Source: an uncultured Victivallales bacterium
GTDB lineage: Bacteria; Verrucomicrobiota; Lentisphaeria; Victivallales; UBA1829
NCBI GenBank assembly: GCA_934644965.1
Contig: CAKUDG010000003.1
Coordinates: 62,001 to 126,000, forward strand
Direction of reading: 5' to 3'
Length of the DNA: 64,000 nucleotides
Positions 42,881 to 52,323 of this stretch are shown here, piece by piece (position 1 is the stretch's first letter; each line of letters starts with the position of its first letter). The notes beneath the pieces were generated by a model that was not told the origin of the DNA, did not search any database, and was given only the letters and a program-made list of their open reading frames with translations. The position numbers and the translations under genes are program-made.

Positions 42881-45768
42881 GGCGTCACCTCCTGCTGCTC
42901 ACGCCATCTGGAAAGTTTTTCAAAATACTCCCGCACCAGGGGCGCGAAATCCGCCGGGGGGTCATCCCATCCCGGGAGAGTCAGTTCCGCAGGAAGGCTC
43001 TGGGAACGGAGAAATTTCAGAAACATCTCCCTCAGCGTTCTCAATTCGTCTGCAATTTCCTGAAAATCAAACGGAGGCGCCTTTGCCGCCCGATTTTCTC
43101 CGCCGGATTCTCCTCCCGGAGGAGACCAGTCCCTGGAAGTCAGAGCCCGCACTTTCTGCAAAGACTTCTCCGTTTCTGCATAAGATAAAGGATCGGAAGA
43201 ACTTCTGTTGCGTTCCAGATTCCGTTCCACATCCTCCAGTGCCAGATCTGTTTCCAAAAGCCATGCACCGGTCTCCCGATTCCGTTCTTCGGATGGGGTC
43301 ATGCGTTTCAGGAGAGCGGCTTCCGCGGCAAGTTTTTCAAGTTTTTCCTCCAGTGCTCCGGCATCGTCCTCCTCCGGAGAAACGGCATTGCTCAGAGTCC
43401 GGCGGAGATCGGAAAGAATCTTCCCGGGCGTGCCGCCGTGTTTTCCCGGAGAAGTCTCATTCCGGGCGGCGGCGTGGGAGGAAATCTGTCTGCGGATCGA
43501 AGAAGCGGCATCGGCGCTTTTCTCTGCGAGAGCGGCCAGTTTCCCGGCATTCTCCAAAGAGCCCGATTCCCCCGCAGTTTCCGAAGCTTGTTTGAGATTT
43601 GAAACGGCCGATTCCAGATCACGCGCGGCCTTTTCCAGAGCCTCCTTCTCCATCCTTTCCGGAGCCTTTCCGGCCTTCGGAATTTCTGAAATTCCCGTTT
43701 TTTTCCTTTTCTCCTTCTCCTCAGCTGAGGAGAGAGGCATCTCTTTCCCGGCGAATCTCCGTGCGGCGCGGGCGGCCTGTGAACGCGCATACGTCAAAGA
43801 AGAGGAGGCGGAGGCGGCGGAATTTCTCAGCAGTTCTCCACGTGCCTCCAGCATCCGGTCCAGAGCCAGGCCCGACTGTTCCTCAAAGGTTCTCGACGCA
43901 TTGGAGACAATTGCCCTTTCCGCAAGGAGACTGGCCGCCTCCGCAACATTGAAAAGGGTCAGAACATGCTCCGGGAGCTCGCTTCGGAGTTTCAAGAGCT
44001 TCAGGACCGCGGTCACCGAACTCTGCGGTGCGTTCATTTCCGGGGAAACCGCCTTCGGGCCGGCCCGGAACAGACGGATTGCCTCCCGCTGCCGGGAAAC
44101 AGCCATGTCAAGCTGTTCCAGCACATTGCTCCGGACCTTGCCATCCGTCGGACGGGCAGAGGTGGATTCCGAATCCTCCGATGATTTCTTTCCCTGTTCC
44201 TTCCCCTGAGGCGGAGTCTGATACATGACCTTCCGGATGTGCCGCAGAGCGTCATTCAGGCGGACCATAGCCATCATTTGCGCTCGGGACGCGGCGGAAA
44301 GCAGTTCCGGATCCGAAGCGGAACGCATCGCAGCGGAAGCCGCTTTCATTTCATCCGCCGCTGCGGAAAGAGCCTCAAAAATTTCCAGAGTCATTTCCGG
44401 AATCTCCCTTTCTCTTTCGGTGTCCACCAGGTCCCGGACGGAATCTCCCAGAAGCGACTGTTCTTTCCTGAGCTCCTCCAGCAGTGCAGCCATCTCTTCC
44501 GAACAGTGTGAACGGAGATATTCATTTCTCCACGAGTCAAACAGTTCCGCCAGCTCTTTCTGGCGCGAAATCAGGGGCAGGAGCAGATCCGTCAGACGCC
44601 GCATCCTTCCCTGAACTCCGGGAGCGGACGGAAGAATTTCAATTTCCTCCCTGAGCGGCCTCAGGCGCAATATCTTCTGCAGCGACTGAACCGGCAGCTC
44701 CTCCTCCCCCGACAGAGCCACCCCCCTGAGGCGGAGACTCAGCAGATCCAGCGGCATGGCTCTGATCTCCTCCAAACTGAATTCGCCCTCCAGAGAGAAT
44801 CCTGCCCCGTTCTCCCGGGAAGGAACGTTCTTCCACTTTCCCTGTCCGTTCTCTTTTTTCTCTCCCTCCTCTTCCTTCTTTCCACTTCTCCTTGCAGCAG
44901 CGGAACTGAGCAGTTCTTTTTTTCCCCCGTTTTCCTCCGGAGTTTTCGCCTGCAGCTCGAAACGGGCCGCCTCCACTCCGTTCAGGGAAACCTCCAACAC
45001 CAGATCACGCCAGGTGACATTGCCGGAAAAAAATCCTTCCCACTCCAGAAGATCAATCGGAGAAAATTCCTCATCGCCGCCGGGATACAGAAACGTGATG
45101 GAAGCATTCATGAGTTCCTCGCTTCTTCTTTCCTTTTCCGGATCATTTTCCTCCTTCTTTTTCCCGCTGCCATCCGTACCGCCGGAATCCGCGCCGGAAT
45201 CCGGAAGAATGCCGGATGCGGAAATCTCCCGGTGAAACAAAGGCTGCAGAAACAAAGTGGCCCCCAGTATCAGCGCTCCCGCGACGGCAAAACACTGCGG
45301 TTTCCATCGGAGGCGCCGAGGTACGCGCTCCCAGGCCAGAGAACTTTCAGTATACTGAACGGCACGTACAGGAGAGTCTGATTCCCTCAGTTTCCAGAGA
45401 CTTTCCCAGCGGTTTTCAAAATGACATTCCCGGTCCCTGCGGCAGGCGAAGGCATGGATGCAGATGATCCCGCTTCCCGCAACGAGCAGTCCCGCGGCGG
45501 TGGCGCCCCACCCGTCCCAGCGGGAAATCCAGGAAGCGGTGCAAGCAAGCGTTTTTTGGATCATATCTATTTCATGTACAAAAATATGCACATTATCAGG
45601 ATTGCCTGTGCCATCCGCTCCGGGGGAAAGGATCCACGGAAGAATGATGAGCCGGATCAGGCGCAGAGTGCCCTGGATCAGTTCCGCACACCAGAGCAGC
45701 AGGGCGGAACAGATCATGCCACGGGCAATGCTGTCAAAAAAGCATCCTGCAAGGAGTTTTTTCAGCAT
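42877..45768 (-). CDS. Large coiled-coil membrane protein (DUF4175-like) of the MoxR operon
   Basis: A 963-residue protein. Three hydrophobic helices lie in the first about 190 residues (near 20-45, 85-110 and 160-175). The rest is highly charged and helical, rich in Glu, Lys, Arg and Ala, with long predicted coiled coils (for example the LEKAARDLESAVSNLKQASETA region). The architecture matches DUF4175-type proteins found with MoxR/VWA genes, though I cannot confirm the family. It probably acts as a periplasmic scaffold. It overlaps the VWA gene by four bases; the upstream BatA-type gene ends 177 bp away. Confidence 0.75.
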   Translation of the reverse strand: MLKKLLAGCFFDSIARGMICSALLLWCAELIQGTLRLIRLIILPWILSPGADGTGNPDNVHIFVHEIDMIQKTLACTASWISRWDGWGATAAGLLVAGSGIICIHAFACRRDRECHFENRWESLWKLRESDSPVRAVQYTESSLAWERVPRRLRWKPQCFAVAGALILGATLFLQPLFHREISASGILPDSGADSGGTDGSGKKKEENDPEKERRSEELMNASITFLYPGGDEEFSPIDLLEWEGFFSGNVTWRDLVLEVSLNGVEAARFELQAKTPEENGGKKELLSSAAARRSGKKEEEGEKKENGQGKWKNVPSRENGAGFSLEGEFSLEEIRAMPLDLLSLRLRGVALSGEEELPVQSLQKILRLRPLREEIEILPSAPGVQGRMRRLTDLLLPLISRQKELAELFDSWRNEYLRSHCSEEMAALLEELRKEQSLLGDSVRDLVDTEREREIPEMTLEIFEALSAAADEMKAASAAMRSASDPELLSAASRAQMMAMVRLNDALRHIRKVMYQTPPQGKEQGKKSSEDSESTSARPTDGKVRSNVLEQLDMAVSRQREAIRLFRAGPKAVSPEMNAPQSSVTAVLKLLKLRSELPEHVLTLFNVAEAASLLAERAIVSNASRTFEEQSGLALDRMLEARGELLRNSAASASSSLTYARSQAARAARRFAGKEMPLSSAEEKEKRKKTGISEIPKAGKAPERMEKEALEKAARDLESAVSNLKQASETAGESGSLENAGKLAALAEKSADAASSIRRQISSHAAARNETSPGKHGGTPGKILSDLRRTLSNAVSPEEDDAGALEEKLEKLAAEAALLKRMTPSEERNRETGAWLLETDLALEDVERNLERNRSSSDPLSYAETEKSLQKVRALTSRDWSPPGGESGGENRAAKAPPFDFQEIADELRTLREMFLKFLRSQSLPAELTLPGWDDPPADFAPLVREYFEKLSRWREQQEVTP

Positions 45769-45945
45769 AGGTCAGATTCCTCCGCGGACGGCACGGCCCG
45801 GTATTTTTTCAGTTTCTTTTTCAACACGCCTCTCTCTGCGTTTTCTCTCTCATTTTTCACCGGGATCATTCCGGGGAATGATGATTGTTTCCAGGACGAT
45901 TCCCATTTTCCCATTTGTCCCATTTGCCCCACCTTCTCCATTTCG
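45769..45945. other. 177-bp intra-operon gap
   Basis: The only sizeable gap in the MoxR operon. A 59-codon minus-strand frame (45941 to 45762) ends by overlapping the start of the next gene, but it lacks a ribosome binding site and its sequence (repeated GQM units, then charged) resembles nothing. An internal promoter is possible but none is clear. Confidence 0.35.
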
Positions 45946-47871
45946 TTACAAGACAGTCCGGTTGGCCAAAAGCAAAGCCAGAAGCAAAATTCCGGCAGCG
46001 GCAAGAAACAATTCCGGCACAGGTTCTTCATCTGAAGATGGATACGGAGATGTTCCGGACTGTTCCGCGGAAGCCACTCCGGAAGGACGGCCGTAACGGG
46101 GAGTCTCCCTCCCCGCAGTCAGAGCAGGACGTTCCCCCTTCAGAGACATGGAGCGGATTTCCTTTTCCGGAAGGTTCACCGCATAGACTTCAGTTCCATC
46201 CTGATAACAGCCTGTATGCAGGAGAGTCTCCCCGTTCCGAGTCATTCCGGCTTCAAAGCTGCCGGAAGATCTCCGCCGGGAAAGCACACCGGAGGCGAAA
46301 GTACGCCAGAAGGGCAGGAAAGTCGCGCTCATCGCCCAGTTGGAGGAATCCCTGCGGAAATCTCCTAGCCAGAGATAGAAGAAACCTCGTCCGCGCGGCC
46401 ATCTCAGCAGAGCGGGTCTGCCGTCAGAAAAGTTCAGGACGCTCTGTATGATTCCACCTTCTTCGGGGAGCTCCGCCTCATAACGGGAAAAGAAACGCAC
46501 CTGGAGCCAGCCGGAAAAACTTTCCCAGTTCAAAACGGGATTCAGGAACGGGTCGCGGGAATCCGGCAGGGAGAATCCCGTTCTGCAGGGACGCGGATTT
46601 TTCCGAGAATCGAAAGTGATCCCGGCTTCCTCTGCCAGAAAACGGCGCATCCCGCGCCCTTTTTCCCCCGCCGAAGGCAGAAGCACTGCCACGCCGCCTC
46701 TTTCGACAAAAGACTTGAGTCTGGCCTGATTCGCCTGCCCGAGCGAATCGGGGGTCTGCCAGAAAAGGACACGTCCGGAAGCCGAGCCCTCCCCCGGATC
46801 CCAGCTCTCCGGATCAACGGGGGAATTCACGCCGAGCGCCAGACTCAGATAATCGAAACCGTCCTCCGGTCCAGGCCGCGTCACTTCCATTCCTCCCGCC
46901 GGAACGGATTCCGCAAAATAGCAGACATTGTCCTCCGGGAAGGGATCATTCCCGGAAAAATCCACGCGGATCTCCCCTGCGCTCAAATGGCCGGAAGGCA
47001 GTTCGCAGACAATCGAAAGAGTTTTTTCCTCTCCGGCATCCAGGGTGAAATCCAGATCCGCTTCATCCCCGGAAAGGGTTTTCAGGCGCGCTTTCAGGGG
47101 ATGCGGAAATGGATCGGGGGAAAGATTCTCCGCCGTGAACTGAACCGTCAAACGGTTTCCGGAAAGAGTGACGGGCCCGCTCCGCAGGGAAAGAAGATTC
47201 CGCCGGCACGGAATGCTGATCCTTTTGCAGGAAGTCGCCGTGGCGAAACGGATGGAATCGCCGCAGGAAAGCCAGGGGTACGAACTGTCATCGCAGAAGA
47301 TCACAACGCGGCGTCTGGGAGCCGGCAGCGAGGCAAAGCGGCGGTCCGTCTGTTCGGAGACTCCGGAAAAATCGCTGCTGAGCTGATTGCTGTGAGTCGT
47401 CCGGAACCATTGCAGGAGTTTTTCCGCATCGCCCGAAAAAGCGCCTGACCAGAGCACTTCGCCGCCTCCACGAACGAGACCGATGGAAACAGGATTCTTC
47501 GGAGAACAGCGGCGCAATTCCTCCGTGAGTTTTTTCTGAAGGAGTCGATATGTCTCTCCTGATCCCAGCGATGCGGAGTCATCCCAGAGAAGAATTGTCA
47601 GAGAATCCGGTTCGGGCGCATGTTCCGAATGGAAGGGCCGGCTGAACGCCAGCGCCAGAAGAGCAAGTCCCAGACAGCGGAGGAAACAGACCACGCGCCT
47701 GCGCCAGCGCTGGGCACGCCGGCTTTCCGGGTGGGACGTCTGGAAAAACGCAAGAGAGGGAAAATATTCTGCCATGGGCGCCTTCCGTTTCAGGAGATGC
47801 AAAAGAAGCGGGAGCGTCAATGCCGCCATTCCGGCCAGGAAGACGGGAGCAAGCAGATACCATGAACTCAT
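45946..47871 (-). CDS. BatA-type membrane protein with amidotransferase-like region
   Basis: A 641-residue protein opening with the BatA N-terminal domain (LAPVFLAGMAALTLPLLLHLLKRK and PSLAFFQTS), a second helix near residues 60-80, and a VWA-like strand ILLWDDSASLG that keeps a degenerate MIDAS. The middle holds a carboxypeptidase-like or CARDB-like beta domain (ENLSPDPFPHPLKARL) and a VLLPSAGEKGRGMRRFL segment like the class I amidotransferase fold; the C-terminus has a final helix. It shares one base with the DUF58 stop (TGATG), so it is coupled. Predicted inner-membrane assembly with the VWA proteins. Confidence 0.84.
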   Translation of the reverse strand: MSSWYLLAPVFLAGMAALTLPLLLHLLKRKAPMAEYFPSLAFFQTSHPESRRAQRWRRRVVCFLRCLGLALLALAFSRPFHSEHAPEPDSLTILLWDDSASLGSGETYRLLQKKLTEELRRCSPKNPVSIGLVRGGGEVLWSGAFSGDAEKLLQWFRTTHSNQLSSDFSGVSEQTDRRFASLPAPRRRVVIFCDDSSYPWLSCGDSIRFATATSCKRISIPCRRNLLSLRSGPVTLSGNRLTVQFTAENLSPDPFPHPLKARLKTLSGDEADLDFTLDAGEEKTLSIVCELPSGHLSAGEIRVDFSGNDPFPEDNVCYFAESVPAGGMEVTRPGPEDGFDYLSLALGVNSPVDPESWDPGEGSASGRVLFWQTPDSLGQANQARLKSFVERGGVAVLLPSAGEKGRGMRRFLAEEAGITFDSRKNPRPCRTGFSLPDSRDPFLNPVLNWESFSGWLQVRFFSRYEAELPEEGGIIQSVLNFSDGRPALLRWPRGRGFFYLWLGDFRRDSSNWAMSATFLPFWRTFASGVLSRRRSSGSFEAGMTRNGETLLHTGCYQDGTEVYAVNLPEKEIRSMSLKGERPALTAGRETPRYGRPSGVASAEQSGTSPYPSSDEEPVPELFLAAAGILLLALLLANRTVL

Positions 47872-48797
47872 CAGCGTCTCCTTTTCGATGCGGACAGAAT
47901 CTTTTCCAGAGCCTGCATCGGAAGCATGTCCGTCCGGCAGAGACTCCAGTCCGTGCCGGATCCGGATGCGGCATCCGCCAGGGACTGAAGATGTTTTTCC
48001 ATCCGGGCTTCATACGCTTCCGCGTCCAGATCGGGATGGACGGTAAAACGGTTTTCCTCCCCTTCCAGCTCAAGCAGCTGAGTGCTCCGGGTATATTCCA
48101 GAGCCAGCTCTCCGGGATCGAGTATCTGGAAGAGAAGCACCTGATTGCCTGTCCCGCGGAAACACAGGAGCGCTTCCTCAAGTTCACGCGTCTTCATATA
48201 GAAATCGGAAAGGACAATGAGTATGCCGTGGGAGAGTTCCTGCTTTGCGGCAAAATTCAGCAGATGCGCGCCCACAGCACTTTCCTTTCCCGAAGCGGCG
48301 CGCTCCAGGGAAGCGATCATCCTCGTCAGAGCGGAGCGGCGCGAGGAATACGGGAAGCTGGCCTCCAGCTCCGCCCCGACCACATCAAGTCCGCACAAAT
48401 CCTGCTGCCGATGCAGGATCCACGCCAGCGCGGCGGCCAGAGTCCGGGCATAATCCCATTTGCTGAAAAGAGCCTTTTCTCCGCGGAATGCCATCGAACG
48501 GCTGCTGTCAAGGATGATCTTTGCACGGAGATTGCTTTCCTCCTCCCGCAGACGCAGGAGCACGGAATCGCTCCTGGCGCTGGCGCGCCAGTCGATGCGG
48601 CGCGGCTCATCTCCGGGAACATACGCCCGGAATTCGCGGAATTCAGGACAGGAACCGCTGCGGCCGCTCCGGTGTATTCCCGCCAGGAACCCCTCCGCGA
48701 GCAGACGGCCGCGCAGCTCCAGAGACTCCACTCCTGCCAGATCCTCCAGGCGGAGCGCTTCCACAGGCGGCAGCTCCGGGGCATGATGTTTCTTCAT
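47871..48797 (-). CDS. DUF58 domain protein
   Basis: A 308-residue DUF58 protein. The family signature GDEPRRIDWRASARSDSVLLRLREEESN is intact, and the C-terminal half is a VWA-like fold (KIILDSSRSMAF, VLSDFYM). DUF58 proteins usually accompany MoxR ATPases and are thought to help assemble or activate envelope complexes. Two starts are possible: GTG at 48800 in a GTGA overlap, or ATG at 48797 in a TGATG overlap; the latter is given. Both are coupled to MoxR. Confidence 0.93.
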   Translation of the reverse strand: MKKHHAPELPPVEALRLEDLAGVESLELRGRLLAEGFLAGIHRSGRSGSCPEFREFRAYVPGDEPRRIDWRASARSDSVLLRLREEESNLRAKIILDSSRSMAFRGEKALFSKWDYARTLAAALAWILHRQQDLCGLDVVGAELEASFPYSSRRSALTRMIASLERAASGKESAVGAHLLNFAAKQELSHGILIVLSDFYMKTRELEEALLCFRGTGNQVLLFQILDPGELALEYTRSTQLLELEGEENRFTVHPDLDAEAYEARMEKHLQSLADAASGSGTDWSLCRTDMLPMQALEKILSASKRRR

Positions 48798-49792
48798 CAC
48801 GATGCAAGGACTCCGGCAATGATTTCATCCGCAGTCACCGAATCCGCCTGTGCGCGGAAATTGAGCAGAAGGCGGTGTCTCAGCACGGGATACGCTGCTC
48901 GCTCCACATCGGAACGCGAGATATTGGCGCGTCCGCTCAGGGCCGCATAGGCTTTGGAAGCCAGAATCAGATACTGTCCGGCACGGGGGCCGGCGCCCCA
49001 GCGGAGATAATGCCGGACCGTCTCTCCGGCACAGGGATCCTCTGGGCGAGTCGAACGAACCAGCTTCACGACAAAATCTGCCACCGAGTCCGGAACGTCG
49101 ATTTCCCGGACAGCCCGCTGGAAATCCAGCAGTTTCTCCGCAGTCACCACGGTCCGGAGCTCCTCCATGCTGTTGCGGGTTGTCTCGAGAATGATTCTGC
49201 GTTCGGAATCGGGGCCCGGATAATGAATCCTGAGCGAGAACATGAAACGGTCCTGCTGGGCTTCGGGAAGCTGATAGGTTCCCTCCTGTTCGATCGGGTT
49301 CTGCGTGGCAAGAACAAAAAAAGGATCCGGAAGGGAATGAGGGACTCCTCCGACCGTGACCTGACGCTCCTCCATCGCTTCCAGAAGGGCGGACTGCGTT
49401 TTCGGAGTCGTCCGGTTGATCTCATCCGCCAGAAGCAGCTGCGTGAACACCGGCCCGGGAGAAAACTTGAACTGACGCCTCCCGCTTTCCGGATCCGTCT
49501 CCAGAATCTCGCTTCCGATCAGATCACTCGGCATCATATCCGGAGTGAACTGCACACGGGAAAAGGAAAGTTCCGCCACCTGAGCCAGGCTTTTCACCAG
49601 AAGAGTCTTCGCCAGCCCCGGCACACCGGTCAGCATGCAGTGACTGCGGCAGAGCAGTGCAAGAAGCAAATCCTCCATCAGCGTTTCCTGCCCGAAAACG
49701 CGTTTGGACAACTCCGCACGCAGAGCCTGAAATGTCGGCGGGATCTCCTGAAGAAGCTTCTCCAGTTCCGATGAAGAAAAAGGCCGCGTCAT
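48797..49792 (-). CDS. MoxR-family AAA+ ATPase
   Basis: A 331-residue AAA+ ATPase of the MoxR family. Walker A-like LTGVPGLAKTLLVKSLA, Walker B LLLADEINRTTPKTQSALLEAMEE and sensor-1 ATQNPIEQEGTYQLPEAQQDRFM are all conserved. It acts as a chaperone-like remodeller for the VWA proteins encoded downstream. The ATG at 49792 overlaps the upstream stop as TGATG and has AAGG 12 bases before it; an ATG four codons earlier lies too close to that site. Confidence 0.96.
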   Translation of the reverse strand: MTRPFSSSELEKLLQEIPPTFQALRAELSKRVFGQETLMEDLLLALLCRSHCMLTGVPGLAKTLLVKSLAQVAELSFSRVQFTPDMMPSDLIGSEILETDPESGRRQFKFSPGPVFTQLLLADEINRTTPKTQSALLEAMEERQVTVGGVPHSLPDPFFVLATQNPIEQEGTYQLPEAQQDRFMFSLRIHYPGPDSERRIILETTRNSMEELRTVVTAEKLLDFQRAVREIDVPDSVADFVVKLVRSTRPEDPCAGETVRHYLRWGAGPRAGQYLILASKAYAALSGRANISRSDVERAAYPVLRHRLLLNFRAQADSVTADEIIAGVLAS

Positions 49793-52323
49793 CAATCTGT
49801 CCATCCTTCTGTTTGAATTTGAAAAAGCAAATCATCCGCCGCGCGCAGCGCAGTCCGGCAGACGGGGTAGTGCTCCGCGGGAATCGCTCCCGGAGACAGT
49901 TCCACGCGGCAGAGCACTCTCCCCCCGGTGACTTCCACCGAGGCCCGCAAATCCGGAGAATCAAAACTCTTCCGGAGATCCGGGACATTGCGCGCACAGG
50001 GAAATTCCAGTTCATAAATAAGCCCATGCCCATCGTTCCACCAAATCGGGAGACGGCGTCCGGGCAGGGCAAAGGAATCCGTCAGGGCCGGGTCAATCCG
50101 GAAAAGGGGGCGTTTCCCCCGGCGGAGCAGAAGAGAAAGCCTGACTCCCTCCTCCGTATCAACATAGTTTTTCCCTGTTTCTTCTTCTGTTCCGGCCGTT
50201 CCCACCACACAGAGTTCCGCTCCGGGAAGCAAACGATTCAGAAGCGTTTGGAGAAAATACGTCCTTCCTTCTTCGGACAGGCGTTTTATCTGGTGCCGGA
50301 GCGGATATGCCTGAAGTACGCTGGCAAGAAGAGTCAAATGCAGTTCATCTTCCCTCCCCGCCTTCTTCTCTTTTCCGCCGTTTTTCCCCTCCGGATCCGG
50401 AGTGCCGGCACGCCAGATCTGGCTCAGACGAGGAAGTTTTCCCGGCACATTCGCCACCTTTTCAAAACGGACGGAGGCGGGATAAAACACCAGGGCATTC
50501 TGCCCGGCATCGCCCGGAGGCAGGGATCCGAAAGGAGTTTCCGAATCCGTGGGATCCAGCCAGAGCCCTTCCGGAAACTCGGCACAGGGGGGAATCCGGA
50601 CAAGCATATGATTGAACTGCCAGGCGGGAAAATCCGGATCGCAGAACGCACCCCTGTTCAGGATTGCGGGACTGGCTGAAGGAAATCCGGAAAGACGCGC
50701 CATGATTGTCAGGAGATTTGCCTTGTCCTTGCAGTCCCCCACGCCTGTGGCCAGGACCGTTTCCGCAAGCCGGGGACGCAATGCCCGGATCCCGAGGACA
50801 GTGCTGTCGTAACGGAGCTGATTGACAAAGTCATAGATTTTCCGGAGCTTTCCGGCTCCATCCGGGGTATGTTCCGTCAGACGTTTCACCTGTCTGGAAA
50901 CGCCCTCCCCCGCGACCTCGCAGCCTTCTGTCAATCCCCGGTAATACTCTGCAAACTCCTCCCAGTTTTTCAGGGATGAGATCAGCATTACCGTCCCGCT
51001 GCGGATTTCCGGCGGAATGTCCGGAAGATCCGGAATCGCCGGGATATCCCGTATTTCCCAGCGTCTTTCCAAGCTGTACGGGCCCCTTTTTTCCGCGGCA
51101 GAAGCGCTGATTTCCCCTTCTCCGTGAAAACGGACCAGCAACTGCATGGATTCGGGCATGCGCAGACGCAAGGAGAGACTCTTCTGGGGAATCAGCCCGG
51201 ACAACGGCACAGAGAATCCGAATCTGCCGTTTCCGGAAAGGAAAGAAGCCGCGGGGGCTTCAAAGTCGTAGAGAATCCGGCTTCCGGGGCACAAGTCCGG
51301 GATCAGGATCTGTCCGGTTTCGGGACGGATCTGCACGGAAATTTCCTGTCCGGACGGCATTCTGTGGACTGCGGAAAAAATTTTCCCCGCGCCTCCGCGG
51401 GAAGGCTGGAACAAAGTAAAAAGTCTGGCTCCGAAGTCGCTGAGAATTCGGATTTCTCCGTGTTCTTTCCAGAGTGCTTCCGAACCGTCTGCAAGGATGA
51501 GTTCACAGACGCGTTTTTCAAAACAGGCGTATCCTGTTCCCTCCGGGACGGGTTCCGGCGTCCGGACTTCGGAATCTGCTTTTTCCGGCCGGAGTTCCGC
51601 TGTCAATGGAATGGGTTCGGCATGGGGAAAGGGATACGTTTTCCCGGGTTCACCGGGAATGAAGACGGCCGGAAGCTCATTGAAGAAGACTTTGCGTCTT
51701 GCGGCATCGGCCTGTGCATCCACGGCGGCCTGTTTCAGTGTGTCATAAAGTTCATGCGGGGAAGAAGCCTCCCCGCTGTTCCAGCGGGCGATGAAGAAAT
51801 CCGGTATGGCGGGCGGAGAACTCATGCCGGGTTCCGAAGTGAAAGCAACGGAAGTCATTCCCCGGGAGGCAAGTTCGTTTGCAAGCTCCCAGCTGTAAAG
51901 TGTAAAGCAGAAGGCAAGGGTTTTTCCGGGAATTTCAGAAAAAAAACTGCAGAAGTCCTCTGATTTGACAAACCCTTTCGGAGTTTTCAGGCGGATTTCT
52001 CCGCGTCTTGTAATCTGCAAGTGCCCTGCCACAAAAATGAAACAGGCTTCGGAAGGGGCTGGAGGATTTTCGCAGAGTTGTTTTCCCAGTTCCGCAAGTT
52101 CCTGTTTCCCGAACGGCCGATTTTCATCCAGACGGAAGATTCTTTCTCCGGGAAATCCGGAAGAATGCAGGATGGATTCCGTCTGATCGAAGAGTCGGGA
52201 AATACGCTGATACTCCAGTTCATTCCCGGAAGTCAATCCGATCAGGACAGCGGCGGGAGCACTTCTTAATTCAGAAATGCCGAATATCAGCAGAAATAAT
52301 ATTGCAACAGGCTTCATCATCAT
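49792..52323 (-). CDS. Transglutaminase-domain protein with caspase-like N-terminal region
   Basis: An 843-residue secreted protein and first gene of the MoxR operon. A signal peptide ends near LRSAPA. Residues about 25-185 resemble a caspase-fold domain (AAVLIGLTSGN, CFIFVAGHL, LAFCFTLYSWELANELASRG), though the catalytic His-Gly and Cys contexts are degenerate. Further on, about residues 480-620 form a transglutaminase-like domain with Cys in VGDCKDKANLL (about 528), His in FNHMLVRIP (about 572) and Asp in LWLDPTDS (about 589). The C-terminus resembles DUF3857-associated beta domains. Translation probably begins at one of three consecutive ATGs (52323-52315); no clear ribosome binding site. 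Confidence 0.78.
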   Translation of the reverse strand: MMMKPVAILFLLIFGISELRSAPAAVLIGLTSGNELEYQRISRLFDQTESILHSSGFPGERIFRLDENRPFGKQELAELGKQLCENPPAPSEACFIFVAGHLQITRRGEIRLKTPKGFVKSEDFCSFFSEIPGKTLAFCFTLYSWELANELASRGMTSVAFTSEPGMSSPPAIPDFFIARWNSGEASSPHELYDTLKQAAVDAQADAARRKVFFNELPAVFIPGEPGKTYPFPHAEPIPLTAELRPEKADSEVRTPEPVPEGTGYACFEKRVCELILADGSEALWKEHGEIRILSDFGARLFTLFQPSRGGAGKIFSAVHRMPSGQEISVQIRPETGQILIPDLCPGSRILYDFEAPAASFLSGNGRFGFSVPLSGLIPQKSLSLRLRMPESMQLLVRFHGEGEISASAAEKRGPYSLERRWEIRDIPAIPDLPDIPPEIRSGTVMLISSLKNWEEFAEYYRGLTEGCEVAGEGVSRQVKRLTEHTPDGAGKLRKIYDFVNQLRYDSTVLGIRALRPRLAETVLATGVGDCKDKANLLTIMARLSGFPSASPAILNRGAFCDPDFPAWQFNHMLVRIPPCAEFPEGLWLDPTDSETPFGSLPPGDAGQNALVFYPASVRFEKVANVPGKLPRLSQIWRAGTPDPEGKNGGKEKKAGREDELHLTLLASVLQAYPLRHQIKRLSEEGRTYFLQTLLNRLLPGAELCVVGTAGTEEETGKNYVDTEEGVRLSLLLRRGKRPLFRIDPALTDSFALPGRRLPIWWNDGHGLIYELEFPCARNVPDLRKSFDSPDLRASVEVTGGRVLCRVELSPGAIPAEHYPVCRTALRAADDLLFQIQTEGWTD

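Noticed and set aside
45762..45941. 59-codon frame in the MoxR operon gap
   Set aside because: No ribosome binding site and no recognisable sequence, although its stop overlaps the next start.
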